From contig JBCBMO010000003.1 of NCBI GenBank assembly GCA_039822785.1, forward strand, positions 248,001 through 312,000: a stretch of 64,000 nt of DNA, written 5' to 3'. The notes beneath the pieces were generated by a model, which searched no databases, was not told where the DNA came from, and saw only the letters and a list, made by a program, of their open reading frames with translations. The stretch is from Thermohalobaculum sp039822785 (GTDB lineage Bacteria > Pseudomonadota > Alphaproteobacteria > Rhodobacterales > Rhodobacteraceae). Shown here piece by piece: positions 8,566 through 17,451 of the stretch. Positions within the stretch are counted from its first letter, which is position 1. Every line of letters begins with the position of its first letter. Position numbers and translations under genes: made by a program.

Positions 8566-9288
8566 ATGAACGAGAGGCCCACGCGAGAGGACGGCGCGCC
8601 CTGGCGCAATTTCTATGGCCGGCGCCATGGCAAGCGGCTGCGGGACCACCAGCGTGATCTGCTGGAGACCGAACTCGACCGCCTGGCGCTGCCCGGCGTG
8701 GGGTGGGAGGAGAACCCGCAGCGCGCCCCCCTGGACCTGGCCGCGCTGTTCCCCGGCAAGCGGGAGATCTGGCTGGAGATCGGCTTTGGCGGGGGCGAGC
8801 ACATGATCGCCCAGGCAGCAAGTAACCCCGAGGTGGGCCTGATCGGCTGCGAGCCCTTCGTGAACGGCGTGGCGATGCTGCTGACGGCGATCGAGAAGGC
8901 GGGGGTGGGCAATCTGCGGCTGCATGCCGGCGATGCGCGCGATCTGATGGACGTGCTGCCCCAGGGCAGCATCGACCGCGCCTTTCTGCTCTATCCCGAC
9001 CCCTGGCCGAAGAAGCGGCATTGGAAGCGGCGCTTCGTGAACCCCGCACAGCTTGACCAACTCGCGCGCGTCCTCGCCCCCGGCGCGGCCCTCCGCGTGG
9101 CGACGGACATCGAGGATTACGTGCGCCATACGTTGGAGCAGACCGCCCGCGACCCGCGGTTCGCCTGGACCGCCGAGCGACCATCGGACTGGCGCGATCC
9201 CTGGCCCGACTGGCCCGGCACCCGCTACGAGGCCAAGGCCCTGCGCGAAGGGCGCCGGCCCCATTACCTTACGTTCGTACGCACCTGA
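8566..9288 (+). CDS. trmB: tRNA (guanine-N7-)-methyltransferase
   Basis: A 240-residue Rossmann-fold methyltransferase that makes m7G46 in tRNA using S-adenosylmethionine. Motif I is 'LEIGFGGGEHMIAQAA' (about residues 68-83). The family signature 'FLLYPDPWPKKRHWKRRFV' (about 144-162) contains the tRNA-interacting basic stretch. The C-terminal 'GTRYEAKALREGR' is also diagnostic. ATG 8566 begins a plausible N-terminus 'MNERPTREDGAPWRNFYGRR'. In many Alphaproteobacteria metK and trmB are neighbours, and here they are separated only by the small zinc-ribbon gene. Confidence 0.97.
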   Translation: MNERPTREDGAPWRNFYGRRHGKRLRDHQRDLLETELDRLALPGVGWEENPQRAPLDLAALFPGKREIWLEIGFGGGEHMIAQAASNPEVGLIGCEPFVNGVAMLLTAIEKAGVGNLRLHAGDARDLMDVLPQGSIDRAFLLYPDPWPKKRHWKRRFVNPAQLDQLARVLAPGAALRVATDIEDYVRHTLEQTARDPRFAWTAERPSDWRDPWPDWPGTRYEAKALREGRRPHYLTFVRT

Positions 9289-9349
9289 CAGTTGCAACGC
9301 ATCACCTTACGCTGATGGAGCATTCGTTAGCGATTTGGGAGGCGTAGCC

Positions 9350-10480
9350 TTGGACGACACAACCACCGACGAGCGCCAGCCGATCGTCAACTGCCACACC
9401 CATGTCTTCACGCTCGACTGTATTCCCGACGGGATCCTGCCGACGCCGCTGATGTCGCTGCTGCGCAAGGGTTGGCTGCGCCGGCACTTCGTCCGCAAGT
9501 TTGAGTCCGGGATGTTCGGCGAGAACCTGCAGCGCGCCATGCGGTTTGCGCGGATCACCGGTGACCTGTCGCAGCGCCAGGTCTTCGACGTGGTGGCGGG
9601 CTACTACCCGGAGGATACGCGCTTTGTGGTCCTGCCCATGGACATGGCGATCATGGCGGGCGGGGAGGCGCCGACAACGCTCAAGCAGCAGCACGACGAA
9701 CTGGCGGAGATCGCGAAGGAGACCGGTGGCAAGGCGATGCCCTTCTGCGCTGTCGACCCCCGGCGCGAGGGGGTGCTGGACGAGTTGAAGCGCTGCCACC
9801 AGGAGCATGGCTTTCACGGCGTGAAGCTCTATCCGCCGCTGGGCTTCAAGCCCTGGGACCCGGTGCTGCGCGACCAGATCTATCCCTATTGCGTCGCCAA
9901 CAACCTGCCGGTGATGACCCATTGCTCCCGCGGGGGGCTGCGGCAGAAGGGGATGTCGGACTCAGATCAGGCCGCCGTCACGGGCCCTATCGCCTTTCAG
10001 GACATCCTCCACGACTTCCCCGGTCTGCGTGTCTGCCTGGCGCATTTCGGGGGCGAGGCGGACTGGAACGATTATCTCGGCAAGCCGCATCCCGGCCCGC
10101 TCGGCCAGCCCCGTTTTCGCGGCGAGAACTGGCTGACCTGCATTCTGGACTGGCTGCGACAGGAGAAGTTCCCCAACCTTTGGACCGACGTCTCCTACAC
10201 GATGTTCAACACCACCCAGAACATCCCCGCGCTGAACGTCTTCCTGCAGGACGAGCTGGTGGCCAAGCGGGTGCTCTTCGGCTCGGACTACTACATGGCG
10301 GAGATCGAGGCGAAGTCGGAGCGCCAGGTCTCCATCGAACTGCGCCACGGGATCGGCGATGCGCTATTCCATCGGATCGCCGTCGCCAACCCGGTGGAAT
10401 GGCTCACCGGCAAGAAGGCACCCGCCACCGGAAACACGACGATCGGGCCGATGAAGAAAACCCTGCCGGCGATGGAGTAG
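9350..10480 (+). CDS. amidohydrolase-2 family metal-dependent hydrolase
   Basis: A 376-residue TIM-barrel hydrolase. The metal-binding 'NCHTHVF' (His16, His18) stands at the N-terminus. 'VKLYPPLGF', 'PVMTHCSRGG', 'CLAHFGGEADW' and 'VLFGSDYYMAE' follow in the usual order for strands 4-8 of the barrel. The open frame runs back to 9053 inside trmB, but TTG 9350 has an excellent GGGAGG 7 bases upstream and starts just before the metal motif, so I take it as the start. It is larger than most family members, with an insertion around 'KPHPGPLGQPRFRGENW'. The substrate is unknown; there is no signal peptide, so it is cytoplasmic. Confidence 0.85.
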   Translation: MDDTTTDERQPIVNCHTHVFTLDCIPDGILPTPLMSLLRKGWLRRHFVRKFESGMFGENLQRAMRFARITGDLSQRQVFDVVAGYYPEDTRFVVLPMDMAIMAGGEAPTTLKQQHDELAEIAKETGGKAMPFCAVDPRREGVLDELKRCHQEHGFHGVKLYPPLGFKPWDPVLRDQIYPYCVANNLPVMTHCSRGGLRQKGMSDSDQAAVTGPIAFQDILHDFPGLRVCLAHFGGEADWNDYLGKPHPGPLGQPRFRGENWLTCILDWLRQEKFPNLWTDVSYTMFNTTQNIPALNVFLQDELVAKRVLFGSDYYMAEIEAKSERQVSIELRHGIGDALFHRIAVANPVEWLTGKKAPATGNTTIGPMKKTLPAME

Positions 10481-10565
10481 GCGTGAGCCGCGGTGCCGAT
10501 ACACCGGCGGTGGACGCTGTCGCGGGCCAGCGCTAAGAGGCGGCAAACCCCGCCGGAGGAAGCCG

Positions 10566-11909
10566 ATGACCGCCGCCACGCCCAGCCCCACGACCGTCCG
10601 CGCCGCAGGTCCCCTCAAGGGCACGGCGGCGGTGCCGGGCGACAAATCGGTCAGCCATCGCTCCCTGATCTTCGGCACCCTGGCGGTGGGCGAGACGACC
10701 ATCGAGGGACTGCTGGAGGGTGAGGACGTCCTCCGCACGGCAGAGGCGATGCGCGCCTTCGGGGCCACGGTTACCCGCACGGGCGAGGGGGCCTGGTCGG
10801 TCCATGGCCTGGGCACCGTGGGGCTGCTCGAGCCTGCGGATGTGATCGATTGCGGCAACGCCGGCACGGGGGTGCGGCTGATCATGGGGATGATGGCCAC
10901 CTGCCCGATCAGTGCGACCTTCACCGGCGATGCCTCCCTCCGCCGTCGCCCCATGGGCCGGATCCTGACGCCGCTCGCTGAGTTCGGGGCCACCTCGATG
11001 GGGCGCGCCGGCGGGCTGCTGCCGCTGACGCTGAAGGGCGCGCCGGTGCCGATCCCGGTGACCTACCGCCTGCCGGTCCCCTCCGCCCAGGTGAAATCGG
11101 CGGTGCTTCTGGCGGGGCTGAACGCGCCGGGCGAGACGACGGTGATCGAGGACGAGGCCACCCGCGACCACACCGAGCGCATGCTCGGCGCCTTTGGCGC
11201 GACGGTCCGGGTCGAGGAGACCGAGGAGGGCCGGGCGATCACCGTCATCGGCGAGCCGGAATTGACGCCCTCTCACGTCGTCGTGCCGCGCGATCCTTCC
11301 TCAGCCGCCTTTCCGGTGGCCGCAGCCCTGATCGCGCCGAGCTCAGAGGTGTTGGTGCCGGGCATCTGCCTCAACCCCACCCGCGACGGCTTTTACCGCA
11401 CCCTGGCGGAAATGGGCGCGGATCTGATCCACGAGAACCCGCGCGATGCCTCCGGCGAGCCGGTGGCGGACCTGCGCGCGCGCCATGGTGCCCTGAGGGG
11501 CGTCGAGGTCCCGCCGGAGCGCGCCCCGAGCATGATCGACGAATACCCGATCCTGGCGGTGCTGGCGTCCTATGCCGAGGGGGACACGATCATGCGCGGT
11601 ATCGGCGAGCTACGCGTGAAGGAGAGCGACCGCATCGCGGCCATGGTCGCAGCGCTGCGCGCCAATGGCGTCGCGGTGACCGAGCATGAGGACGGCATGA
11701 CCGTGCACGGGCAAGGCGCGGATGGCGTGCCGGGCGGCGGAACCGTGGAGACGCACCTCGACCATCGCATCGCCATGAGCGCGCTCTGCCTCGGGCTTGG
11801 CGCCGCGGCACCCGTCACCATCGACGATGCGGCGCCCATCGCCACAAGCTTCCCGAGCTTCCTGCCCTTGATGACCGCGCTCGGTGCTGAGATCGGGGCA
11901 AGGGCATGA
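10566..11909 (+). CDS. aroA: 3-phosphoshikimate 1-carboxyvinyltransferase (EPSP synthase, class II-like)
   Basis: A 447-residue shikimate-pathway enzyme joining shikimate-3-phosphate and phosphoenolpyruvate. 'VPGDKSVSHRS' (residues 23-33), 'LPVPSAQVKSAVLLAGLN', 'TRDHTERM' and 'APSMIDEYPILAV' mark the class II branch (the Agrobacterium CP4 type). Unlike my memory of the CP4 enzyme (Ala at position 100), the substrate loop here reads 'CGNAGTGVRL' with Gly100. GGAGGAA precedes ATG 10566. The stop overlaps the ATG of the next gene (ATGA), and cmk follows closely, so aroA-GFA-cmk-rpsA is likely one transcription unit. Confidence 0.97.
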   Translation: MTAATPSPTTVRAAGPLKGTAAVPGDKSVSHRSLIFGTLAVGETTIEGLLEGEDVLRTAEAMRAFGATVTRTGEGAWSVHGLGTVGLLEPADVIDCGNAGTGVRLIMGMMATCPISATFTGDASLRRRPMGRILTPLAEFGATSMGRAGGLLPLTLKGAPVPIPVTYRLPVPSAQVKSAVLLAGLNAPGETTVIEDEATRDHTERMLGAFGATVRVEETEEGRAITVIGEPELTPSHVVVPRDPSSAAFPVAAALIAPSSEVLVPGICLNPTRDGFYRTLAEMGADLIHENPRDASGEPVADLRARHGALRGVEVPPERAPSMIDEYPILAVLASYAEGDTIMRGIGELRVKESDRIAAMVAALRANGVAVTEHEDGMTVHGQGADGVPGGGTVETHLDHRIAMSALCLGLGAAAPVTIDDAAPIATSFPSFLPLMTALGAEIGARA

Positions 11910-12364
11910 CGGCCCCCGACGCGACCGGCACCACCCGCACCGTGACCGGTCGCTGCGCCTGTGGCGCGGTGGGCCTGAGGATCACGGGACCGCTCCGCCC
12001 CGTCATTGCCTGTCACTGCGAGAGCTGTCGTCGCCAGTCGGGCCACATCGTCGCCGCGACCGCGGCCCTGCGCGACGATGTCGAGATCGAGGACGCGGAA
12101 AACCTGAGTTGGTGGCGGGCGACGCCGGACGCACGGCGTGGGTTCTGCCGGACCTGCGGATCGCTTATGCTGTGGCAGCGCGACGGGTCCGAGGCCATAT
12201 CGATTATGGCGGGCTGCCTTGATGCGCCCACGGGCCTGAACATCCAGGCGCATATCTTCGCCGCAGAGGCAGGCGACTACTACGTTCCGGGCCATGACAC
12301 GGCCGCTGTGTATCCAGGTCACGAGCGTTCCGTTGAGGAAGGCATCCCCAAGCGGATGGGCTGA
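11906..12364 (+). CDS. GFA-family (glutathione-dependent formaldehyde-activating-like) zinc protein
   Basis: A 152-residue protein with the Cys pattern of the GFA fold: 'GRCACGAVGL' (about residues 15-24), 'CHCESCRRQSG' (about 36-46) and 'FCRTCGSLM' (about 77-85), which bind two zinc ions. Family members include the glutathione-dependent formaldehyde-activating enzyme, but most are unassigned, so the reaction should not be assumed. The ATG overlaps the aroA stop by 4 bases, indicating translational coupling. It lies between two essential biosynthetic genes, aroA and cmk. Confidence 0.88.
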   Translation: MTAPDATGTTRTVTGRCACGAVGLRITGPLRPVIACHCESCRRQSGHIVAATAALRDDVEIEDAENLSWWRATPDARRGFCRTCGSLMLWQRDGSEAISIMAGCLDAPTGLNIQAHIFAAEAGDYYVPGHDTAAVYPGHERSVEEGIPKRMG

Positions 12365-12376
12365 GGACAGAACGTC

Positions 12377-13018
12377 ATGAGGTTCACCATCGCGATTGAC
12401 GGGCCAGCGGGCGCGGGCAAGGGCACGATCGCCCGACGCCTCGCGGCGCGGTTCGGCTTCGCACATCTGGACACCGGGCTGCTGTATCGCGCGGTGGGCA
12501 AGATCGCGATGGATCAGGGGCGCGGCGTGATCGACCGGGGTCTGGCGGAACTGATTGCCAAGGATCTGAAGCCCGAGCACGTGAACCTGCCTGGCCTTCG
12601 CGGCGCGATTGCATCGCGCGCGGCCAGCAAGGTCGCCACCATCCCCGGCGTGCGGAAGGCACTGCTGGAGTTTCAGCAGCGCTTTGCCCGGCGCCCCGGC
12701 GGCGCGGTTCTCGACGGGCGCGACATCGGCACGGTGGTGGTGCCCAAGGCCGAGGTGAAGCTCTTCGTGACGGCGAGTGCCGAGGAACGCGCCCACCGCC
12801 GCTTTGCCGAGCTGCAGACCGCCGGGGCCGACACGAGCCTGCCGCGGGTCCTGGCGGAGATCCGCGCACGCGACGCGCAGGACAGCGCCCGCAAGGATGC
12901 CCCCCTCAAACGGGCGTCGGACGCGCACTTGCTGGACACCACCGATCTGGATATAGACGCCGCAGCCGCGCGGGCGGCTGAGATCGTCGAGGCTGTGCTC
13001 GGCCGGGTCGAGTCCTGA
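12377..13018 (+). CDS. cmk: cytidylate kinase
   Basis: A 213-residue nucleoside monophosphate kinase that phosphorylates CMP and dCMP. The P-loop is 'IDGPAGAGKGT' (residues 6-16). 'FAHLDTGLLYRAVG' and 'VLDGRDIGTVVVPKAEVKLF' are the CMP-binding motifs, and the lid region has 'RARDAQDSARKDAPLKRA'. Full length. Twelve bases separate it from the GFA gene. In many bacteria cmk directly precedes rpsA, as here. Confidence 0.97.
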   Translation: MRFTIAIDGPAGAGKGTIARRLAARFGFAHLDTGLLYRAVGKIAMDQGRGVIDRGLAELIAKDLKPEHVNLPGLRGAIASRAASKVATIPGVRKALLEFQQRFARRPGGAVLDGRDIGTVVVPKAEVKLFVTASAEERAHRRFAELQTAGADTSLPRVLAEIRARDAQDSARKDAPLKRASDAHLLDTTDLDIDAAAARAAEIVEAVLGRVES

Positions 13019-13147
13019 GAGGGATCTCGCTCGGGCTTTTGTGCTTGCCGGGCCGCCAGACCTCTCTCCACCCGCTCAGCGTAACCGTGGACAAGACCGC
13101 CGGAGACAACCGGTCGGCCAGCAATGATGCATTAGGAGCCAGACTGC
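13019..13147 (+). promoter_or_regulatory. rpsA leader region
   Basis: This is a 129-base gene-free stretch in front of rpsA. It contains a short stem, GACCG pairing with CGGTC around positions 13094-13114, and AGGAG just before the rpsA ATG. In other bacteria S1 autoregulates through a structured leader, so this stretch is the place to look. No promoter boxes could be read with confidence. Confidence 0.3.
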
Positions 13148-14836
13148 ATGAGCGCACTCGCCTCGATGGAAGACTTTGAAGCTCTCCTGAACGAGAGCCT
13201 GGAAAATGCGACCCCGGAAGAAGGGTCGGTCGTCAAAGGGACAGTCATCGCCATCGAGAACGGCCAAGCCGTCATCGACGTCGGTTTCAAGGTTGAAGGC
13301 CGCGTCGACCTCAAGGAATTCGCCTCGCCCGGCAAGCCGGCGGAGCTTGGCATCGGCGATACTGTCGAGGTCTTCCTCGACCGCGTCGAGAACGCCCGCG
13401 GCGAGGCCGCGATCAGCCGCGAGAAGGCCCGCCGCGAGGAGGCCTGGGACCGGCTGGAGAAAGCCAACGACAACGCCGAGCGGGTCGAGGGCGCGATCTT
13501 CGGGCGCGTCAAGGGCGGCTTCACCGTCGACCTCGGCGGCGCCGTGGCCTTCCTGCCCGGCAGCCAGATCGACGTGCGCCCCGTGCGCGACGTCACCCCG
13601 CTGATGGGCGTGCCGCAGCCCTTCCAGATCCTCAAGATGGACCGCCGCCGCGGCAACATCGTCGTCAGCCGCCGCGCCGTGCTCGAGGAGAGCCGCGCCG
13701 AGCAGCGCGCCGAGATCGTGGCGCGCCTGAAAGAGGGCGACATCGTCGACGGCGTGGTCAAGAACGTCACCGACTACGGCGCCTTCGTCGACCTCGGCGG
13801 TGTGGACGGCCTGCTGCACGTGACCGACATGGCCTGGCGCCGCGTCAACCACCCCTCCGAGATCCTGAACATCGGCGAGACCATCAAGGTTCAGGTCATC
13901 AAGGTGAACAAGGACACCCAGCGCATCAGCCTCGGCATGAAGCAGCTAATGGCCGATCCGTGGGAGAGCGTGGCGGCCAAGTACCCCTCGGGCTCGAAGT
14001 GGAGCGGCCGTGTCACCAACATCACCGACTACGGCGCCTTCGTGGAGCTGGAGCCGGGGGTCGAGGGTCTGGTCCACGTGTCCGAGATGTCCTGGACCAA
14101 GAAGAACGTGCACCCGGGCAAGATCGTCTCCACCTCTCAGGAGGTCGAGGTCATGGTCCTGGATGTGGATCAGATCAAGCGGCGCGTCTCGCTCGGCCTG
14201 AAACAGTGCATGGGCAACCCCTGGGACAACTTCGCCGACAACTTCCCCTCGGGCACCGAGGTCGAGGGCGAGGTCAAGAACATCACCGAGTTCGGTCTGT
14301 TCATCGGCCTCGACGGCGACATCGACGGCATGGTTCACCTGTCCGACATGTCCTGGGACCGCTCCGGCGAGGAGGTCATCCAGGAGTTCAAGAAGGGCGA
14401 CATGGTCCGCGCCGTGGTGCTCGACGTGGACACCGAGAAGGAGCGCATTTCGCTCGGCATCAAGCAGCTTGGCGGCGACCCCTTCGCCGAGGCGACGCAG
14501 GGCCTGAAGCGCAACCAGATCGTCACCGCCACCGTCACCGCGATCGAGGACGGCGGGATCGAGGTCGAGGTCGACGGGATGAAGTCCTTCATCCGCCGCT
14601 CCGACCTCAGCCGCGACCGGGCCGAGCAGCGGCCTGAGCGTTTCTCGGTCGGCGACCGGATCGACGCCAAGGTCACGGCGATCGACAAGGCCGCGCGCCG
14701 CGTCACCCTCTCGATCAAGGCCCGCGAGATGGCCGAAGAGAAGGAAGCGGTCGAGCAGTACGGCTCCTCGGACAGCGGTGCGTCGCTGGGTGATATCCTG
14801 GGTGCCGCACTCAAGAGCCAGAGCCGCGACGACTAA
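13148..14836 (+). CDS. rpsA: 30S ribosomal protein S1
   Basis: A 562-residue RNA-binding ribosomal protein that brings structured mRNAs to the 30S subunit. Six S1 (OB-fold) repeats can be counted, at roughly residues 28-95, 112-175, 192-262, 278-349, 365-436 and 452-520. The repeats carry variants of 'VTDYGAFVDLGGVDGLLHV' and end in 'RISLG.K'. The N-terminal 'MEDFEALLNESL' is the usual ribosome-anchoring start. AGGAG precedes the ATG. It follows cmk and precedes sppA and ihfB, a conserved order in Rhodobacterales. Confidence 0.98.
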   Translation: MSALASMEDFEALLNESLENATPEEGSVVKGTVIAIENGQAVIDVGFKVEGRVDLKEFASPGKPAELGIGDTVEVFLDRVENARGEAAISREKARREEAWDRLEKANDNAERVEGAIFGRVKGGFTVDLGGAVAFLPGSQIDVRPVRDVTPLMGVPQPFQILKMDRRRGNIVVSRRAVLEESRAEQRAEIVARLKEGDIVDGVVKNVTDYGAFVDLGGVDGLLHVTDMAWRRVNHPSEILNIGETIKVQVIKVNKDTQRISLGMKQLMADPWESVAAKYPSGSKWSGRVTNITDYGAFVELEPGVEGLVHVSEMSWTKKNVHPGKIVSTSQEVEVMVLDVDQIKRRVSLGLKQCMGNPWDNFADNFPSGTEVEGEVKNITEFGLFIGLDGDIDGMVHLSDMSWDRSGEEVIQEFKKGDMVRAVVLDVDTEKERISLGIKQLGGDPFAEATQGLKRNQIVTATVTAIEDGGIEVEVDGMKSFIRRSDLSRDRAEQRPERFSVGDRIDAKVTAIDKAARRVTLSIKAREMAEEKEAVEQYGSSDSGASLGDILGAALKSQSRDD

Positions 14837-14852
14837 GCGCGCCCGCAACGTA

Positions 14853-14877
14853 CTCCCCGGCGTTCCACGTCGGGGAG
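14853..14877 (+). terminator. terminator-like hairpin after rpsA
   Basis: CTCCCCG (14853-14859) pairs with CGGGGAG (14871-14877) around an 11-base loop, starting 17 bases after the rpsA stop. No T-run follows, so it may be a processing or attenuating stem rather than a full intrinsic terminator. Confidence 0.45.
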
Positions 14878-14953
14878 ACGCGGAGGGGCGGTGGCCGCTC
14901 GATGCCTCATCCGCCCGCTCCGCCCCATGGGGAAACGTGAGGATAAGGACGGC

Positions 14954-15895
14954 ATGACCGCCACCGCAGATCTGATTATCGAACGGCGCCAGATGCGCAG
15001 GCGTCTGGCGCTTTGGCGTATTCTCGCCATCGTGGCCGTGATCGGCGCCGTGATCACCGGTATCGCGAGCTCGGGCTTCGGTCTGGGCGGCGAGCGCCAG
15101 AGCGGCGACCATGTGGCGGTGGTCCGCATCGACGGGATTATCCTGTCGGACGCCAAGCGCGCGGCAGAGCTGCGTAAGATTGCCGAGGACGACACCGCCA
15201 AGGCCCTGGTGGTGCAGATCAACAGCCCCGGCGGCACGGTCACCGGCTCGGAGGATCTGTTCGACAATCTCCGCAAGGTTGCTGAGAACAAGCCTGTGGT
15301 GGCGCAGATGGGCGATGCGGCGGCCTCCGGTGGGTACATCGCCGCCATTGCGGCCGACCACATCGTGGCCCGCGGAAATTCGATCACCGGCTCCATCGGC
15401 GTCGTGGCGGAGGCGCCGAATATCGCGCGTTTCCTCTCCGACAACGGCATCGACGTAATCCGGATCAAGTCTTCGCCGCTGAAGGCCGAGCCCGGGTTTC
15501 TCACCCCGCCGGCCGAAGGGGCGATCGAGGCGCAGCAGGCCCTGATCGCCGACAGCTTCCAGTGGTTCAAGGGCCTGGTCGGAGAACGCCGGTCGCTTGA
15601 GGGCGCGTCCCTCGACGCGGTGTCCGACGGTCGGATCTTCACCGGCCGTCTTGCGCTTGAGGCGAAGCTGGTCGATGCGCTCGGGGCCCGGGCCGAGGTG
15701 GATACCTGGCTCGAAGAGACCCATGAGATCGACTCGGATCTGGAGCGGCGCGAGCGCGATTGGCGCGAGCCCGAGGTGCCGTGGTTCCTGCGCACCGGCG
15801 CCGCGGCTCTGGGCCTCGGCGATTGGATCGACCGATTGGCCCCGGCGGCAGCACGCTTGCAGCCCGGCTTCCGGCTCTACGCGATCATGCACTGA
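14954..15895 (+). CDS. sppA: signal peptide peptidase SppA (S49 family)
   Basis: A 313-residue membrane serine protease that degrades cleaved signal peptides. One N-terminal membrane segment ('LWRILAIVAVIGAVITGIAS') anchors a periplasmic S49 domain. The nucleophile is Ser125 in 'GDAAASGGYIAA' and the general base is Lys177 in 'SSPLKAEPG'. The 52-residue spacing matches short SppA enzymes such as that of Bacillus. The frame is open from 14891, but ATG 14954 has GAGGATAAGGA upstream and gives a normal N-terminus. It is the short, single-domain type. Confidence 0.95.
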   Translation: MTATADLIIERRQMRRRLALWRILAIVAVIGAVITGIASSGFGLGGERQSGDHVAVVRIDGIILSDAKRAAELRKIAEDDTAKALVVQINSPGGTVTGSEDLFDNLRKVAENKPVVAQMGDAAASGGYIAAIAADHIVARGNSITGSIGVVAEAPNIARFLSDNGIDVIRIKSSPLKAEPGFLTPPAEGAIEAQQALIADSFQWFKGLVGERRSLEGASLDAVSDGRIFTGRLALEAKLVDALGARAEVDTWLEETHEIDSDLERRERDWREPEVPWFLRTGAAALGLGDWIDRLAPAAARLQPGFRLYAIMH

Positions 15896-15989
15896 GAGGC
15901 CGTTTCGATTTGCGCCGGTTGACGACCGTGTGAGCAGGGACGATCATCCCGGCCCTACAAAGCCGGATGAAAACGGCAGGGAGGAAGCA

Positions 15990-16283
15990 ATGATAAAATC
16001 CGAGCTCATCCAAAAGATTGCCGAGGAGAACCCGCACCTTTACCAGCGGGATGTCGAGCGTATCGTCTCGACGGTCTTCGAAGAGATCACCTCCGCACTC
16101 GCGCGGGGGGACAGGGTCGAGTTGCGCGGTTTCGGCGCGTTCTCGGTCAAGACGCGCGACGCCCGGACGGGGCGCAATCCCCGCACCGGAGAGGCCGTGC
16201 CCGTACCGGAGAAGAAGGTCCCCTTCTTCAAGGCAGGCAAGGACATGCGTGAGCGCATGAACAACGGCGCAGACGTCGCCTGA
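15990..16283 (+). CDS. ihfB: integration host factor subunit beta
   Basis: A 97-residue DNA-bending protein of the HU/IHF family, which works as a heterodimer with IhfA. 'VELRGFGAFSVKTRDART' and 'GRNPRTGEAVPVPEKKVPFF' are the arm motifs; the Pro of the latter intercalates into DNA. GGGAGGAAG lies just ahead of ATG 15990. The start is 'MIKSELIQKIAEENPHLYQR', which separates beta from alpha subunits. It lies downstream of rpsA and sppA. Confidence 0.97.
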   Translation: MIKSELIQKIAEENPHLYQRDVERIVSTVFEEITSALARGDRVELRGFGAFSVKTRDARTGRNPRTGEAVPVPEKKVPFFKAGKDMRERMNNGADVA

Positions 16284-16325
16284 CCTGGGCGGCGGACGGT
16301 TCTCCTGCAGAGAGGTCTACCCCCA

Positions 16326-16673
16326 ATGTTCATCGTACGGATCGTCCGCTACGCCGTGCTCTTCGTCATCTGCGCGGCCCTGGTCGTGCTCGGCGTCGCC
16401 AACATGCAGCCGGTGACGCTGCATCTGCTGCCCTCCGGCATCGTCGATGCGGCGCCGAGCCTGCCGAACATGCCGCTGAGCGTTGTGATCCTGGCGGCGA
16501 TGCTGCTGGGCTTCATCGTCGGCGAGGTCTTCGAGTGGGTGCGCGAGGCCAAGCACCGCAAGGAGGTGCGCACGCGCGGCAAGGAGATCCAGCAGCTGCG
16601 CGCCGAGAACGCCCGGCTGAAGACCAAGGTTTCCGACCCCAAGGAAGACCTGCCGCGGATCGCCGCCCAGTAG
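16326..16673 (+). CDS. lapA: LapA/DUF1049-domain inner-membrane protein
   Basis: A 115-residue protein with two hydrophobic segments (about residues 5-27 and 46-69) followed by a basic, Glu/Arg-rich coiled tail ('KHRKEVRTRGKEIQQLRAEN'). This is the layout of the lipopolysaccharide assembly protein A domain family. In E. coli LapA/LapB control LpxC turnover, but no lapB is visible here, so the role is inferred only from the family. It lies between ihfB and trpF, its usual position in Rhodobacterales. Confidence 0.85.
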   Translation: MFIVRIVRYAVLFVICAALVVLGVANMQPVTLHLLPSGIVDAAPSLPNMPLSVVILAAMLLGFIVGEVFEWVREAKHRKEVRTRGKEIQQLRAENARLKTKVSDPKEDLPRIAAQ

Positions 16674-16761
16674 CGCTGTCCAGTAGGACCGCCCAGCGCG
16701 AGCCGTCTCTGCTTTGCGCCCCCTGCTGTCGCGGGGGGCCTCGGCGTATGAGGAGGGGGCC

Positions 16762-17451
16762 ATGACCCTCACGGTGCCCAATCTGACGCCAAGCCCACGA
16801 CCGGGTGACGCCGGTCCAGTGCGGGTGAAGATCTGCGGTCTCACCACGCCCGGCGCGGCCGAGGCGGCGGCGGACGCCGGCGCGGCCTATGTCGGCTTCG
16901 TCTTCTTCCCTCCCTCGCCTCGTGCCCTGGCGCCGGCCCCGGCGCGAGAGGCCGCGCTGGCCGCCCCCCCGGGCGTGGTGAAGGTCGGGCTTTTCGTGGA
17001 CCCCGACGATGCGCTGCTCGACGAGATCATCGCCGCCGTGCCGCTGGACATGATCCAGCTCCATGGCGGGGAGGCGCCCAGCCGCGTCGCAGCGGTCAAA
17101 TCGCGCTATGGCCTGCCGGTCATGAAGGCGATCGGCGTGCGGGAGGCCGGCGACCTCGACGCCATCGCCGCCTATGCCACCGTCGCGGACCAGCTGTTGA
17201 TCGATGCGAAGCCGCCCAAGGACGCGGTGCTGCCCGGCGGCAATGGCCTGGCCTTCGACTGGTCGCTGCTGACGGGTCGGCGCTGGCCCCTGCCCTGGAT
17301 GCTCGCGGGGGGTCTGACGCCCCAGAACGCCGCCGAGGCGGTGACCCGCACCGGCGCCCGCCAACTCGACGTCTCCAGCGGTGTCGAAAGCGCCCCGGGC
17401 GTGAAGGACGAGAGCCTGATGCGCGCCTTCATCGGGGCGCTCACCACCTGA
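16762..17451 (+). CDS. trpF: phosphoribosylanthranilate isomerase
   Basis: A 229-residue (beta-alpha)8-barrel enzyme for the third step of tryptophan synthesis. 'VKICGLTTPGAAEAAADAGA' contains the catalytic Cys, and 'LLIDAKPP' the catalytic Asp. 'MIQLHGGEAP', 'MLAGGLTPQNAAEAV' and 'LDVSSGVESAPGVKD' complete the phosphate-binding signature. ATG 16762 has a strong GAGGAGGGGG. The stop overlaps the ATG of the following GNAT gene (TGATG). Confidence 0.97.
   Translation: MTLTVPNLTPSPRPGDAGPVRVKICGLTTPGAAEAAADAGAAYVGFVFFPPSPRALAPAPAREAALAAPPGVVKVGLFVDPDDALLDEIIAAVPLDMIQLHGGEAPSRVAAVKSRYGLPVMKAIGVREAGDLDAIAAYATVADQLLIDAKPPKDAVLPGGNGLAFDWSLLTGRRWPLPWMLAGGLTPQNAAEAVTRTGARQLDVSSGVESAPGVKDESLMRAFIGALTT

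Noticed and set aside
13946..15892. Long open frame on the minus strand antisense to rpsA and sppA
   Set aside because: The plus-strand genes are unmistakable; long antisense frames are expected at this GC content, and the translation has no recognisable motif.
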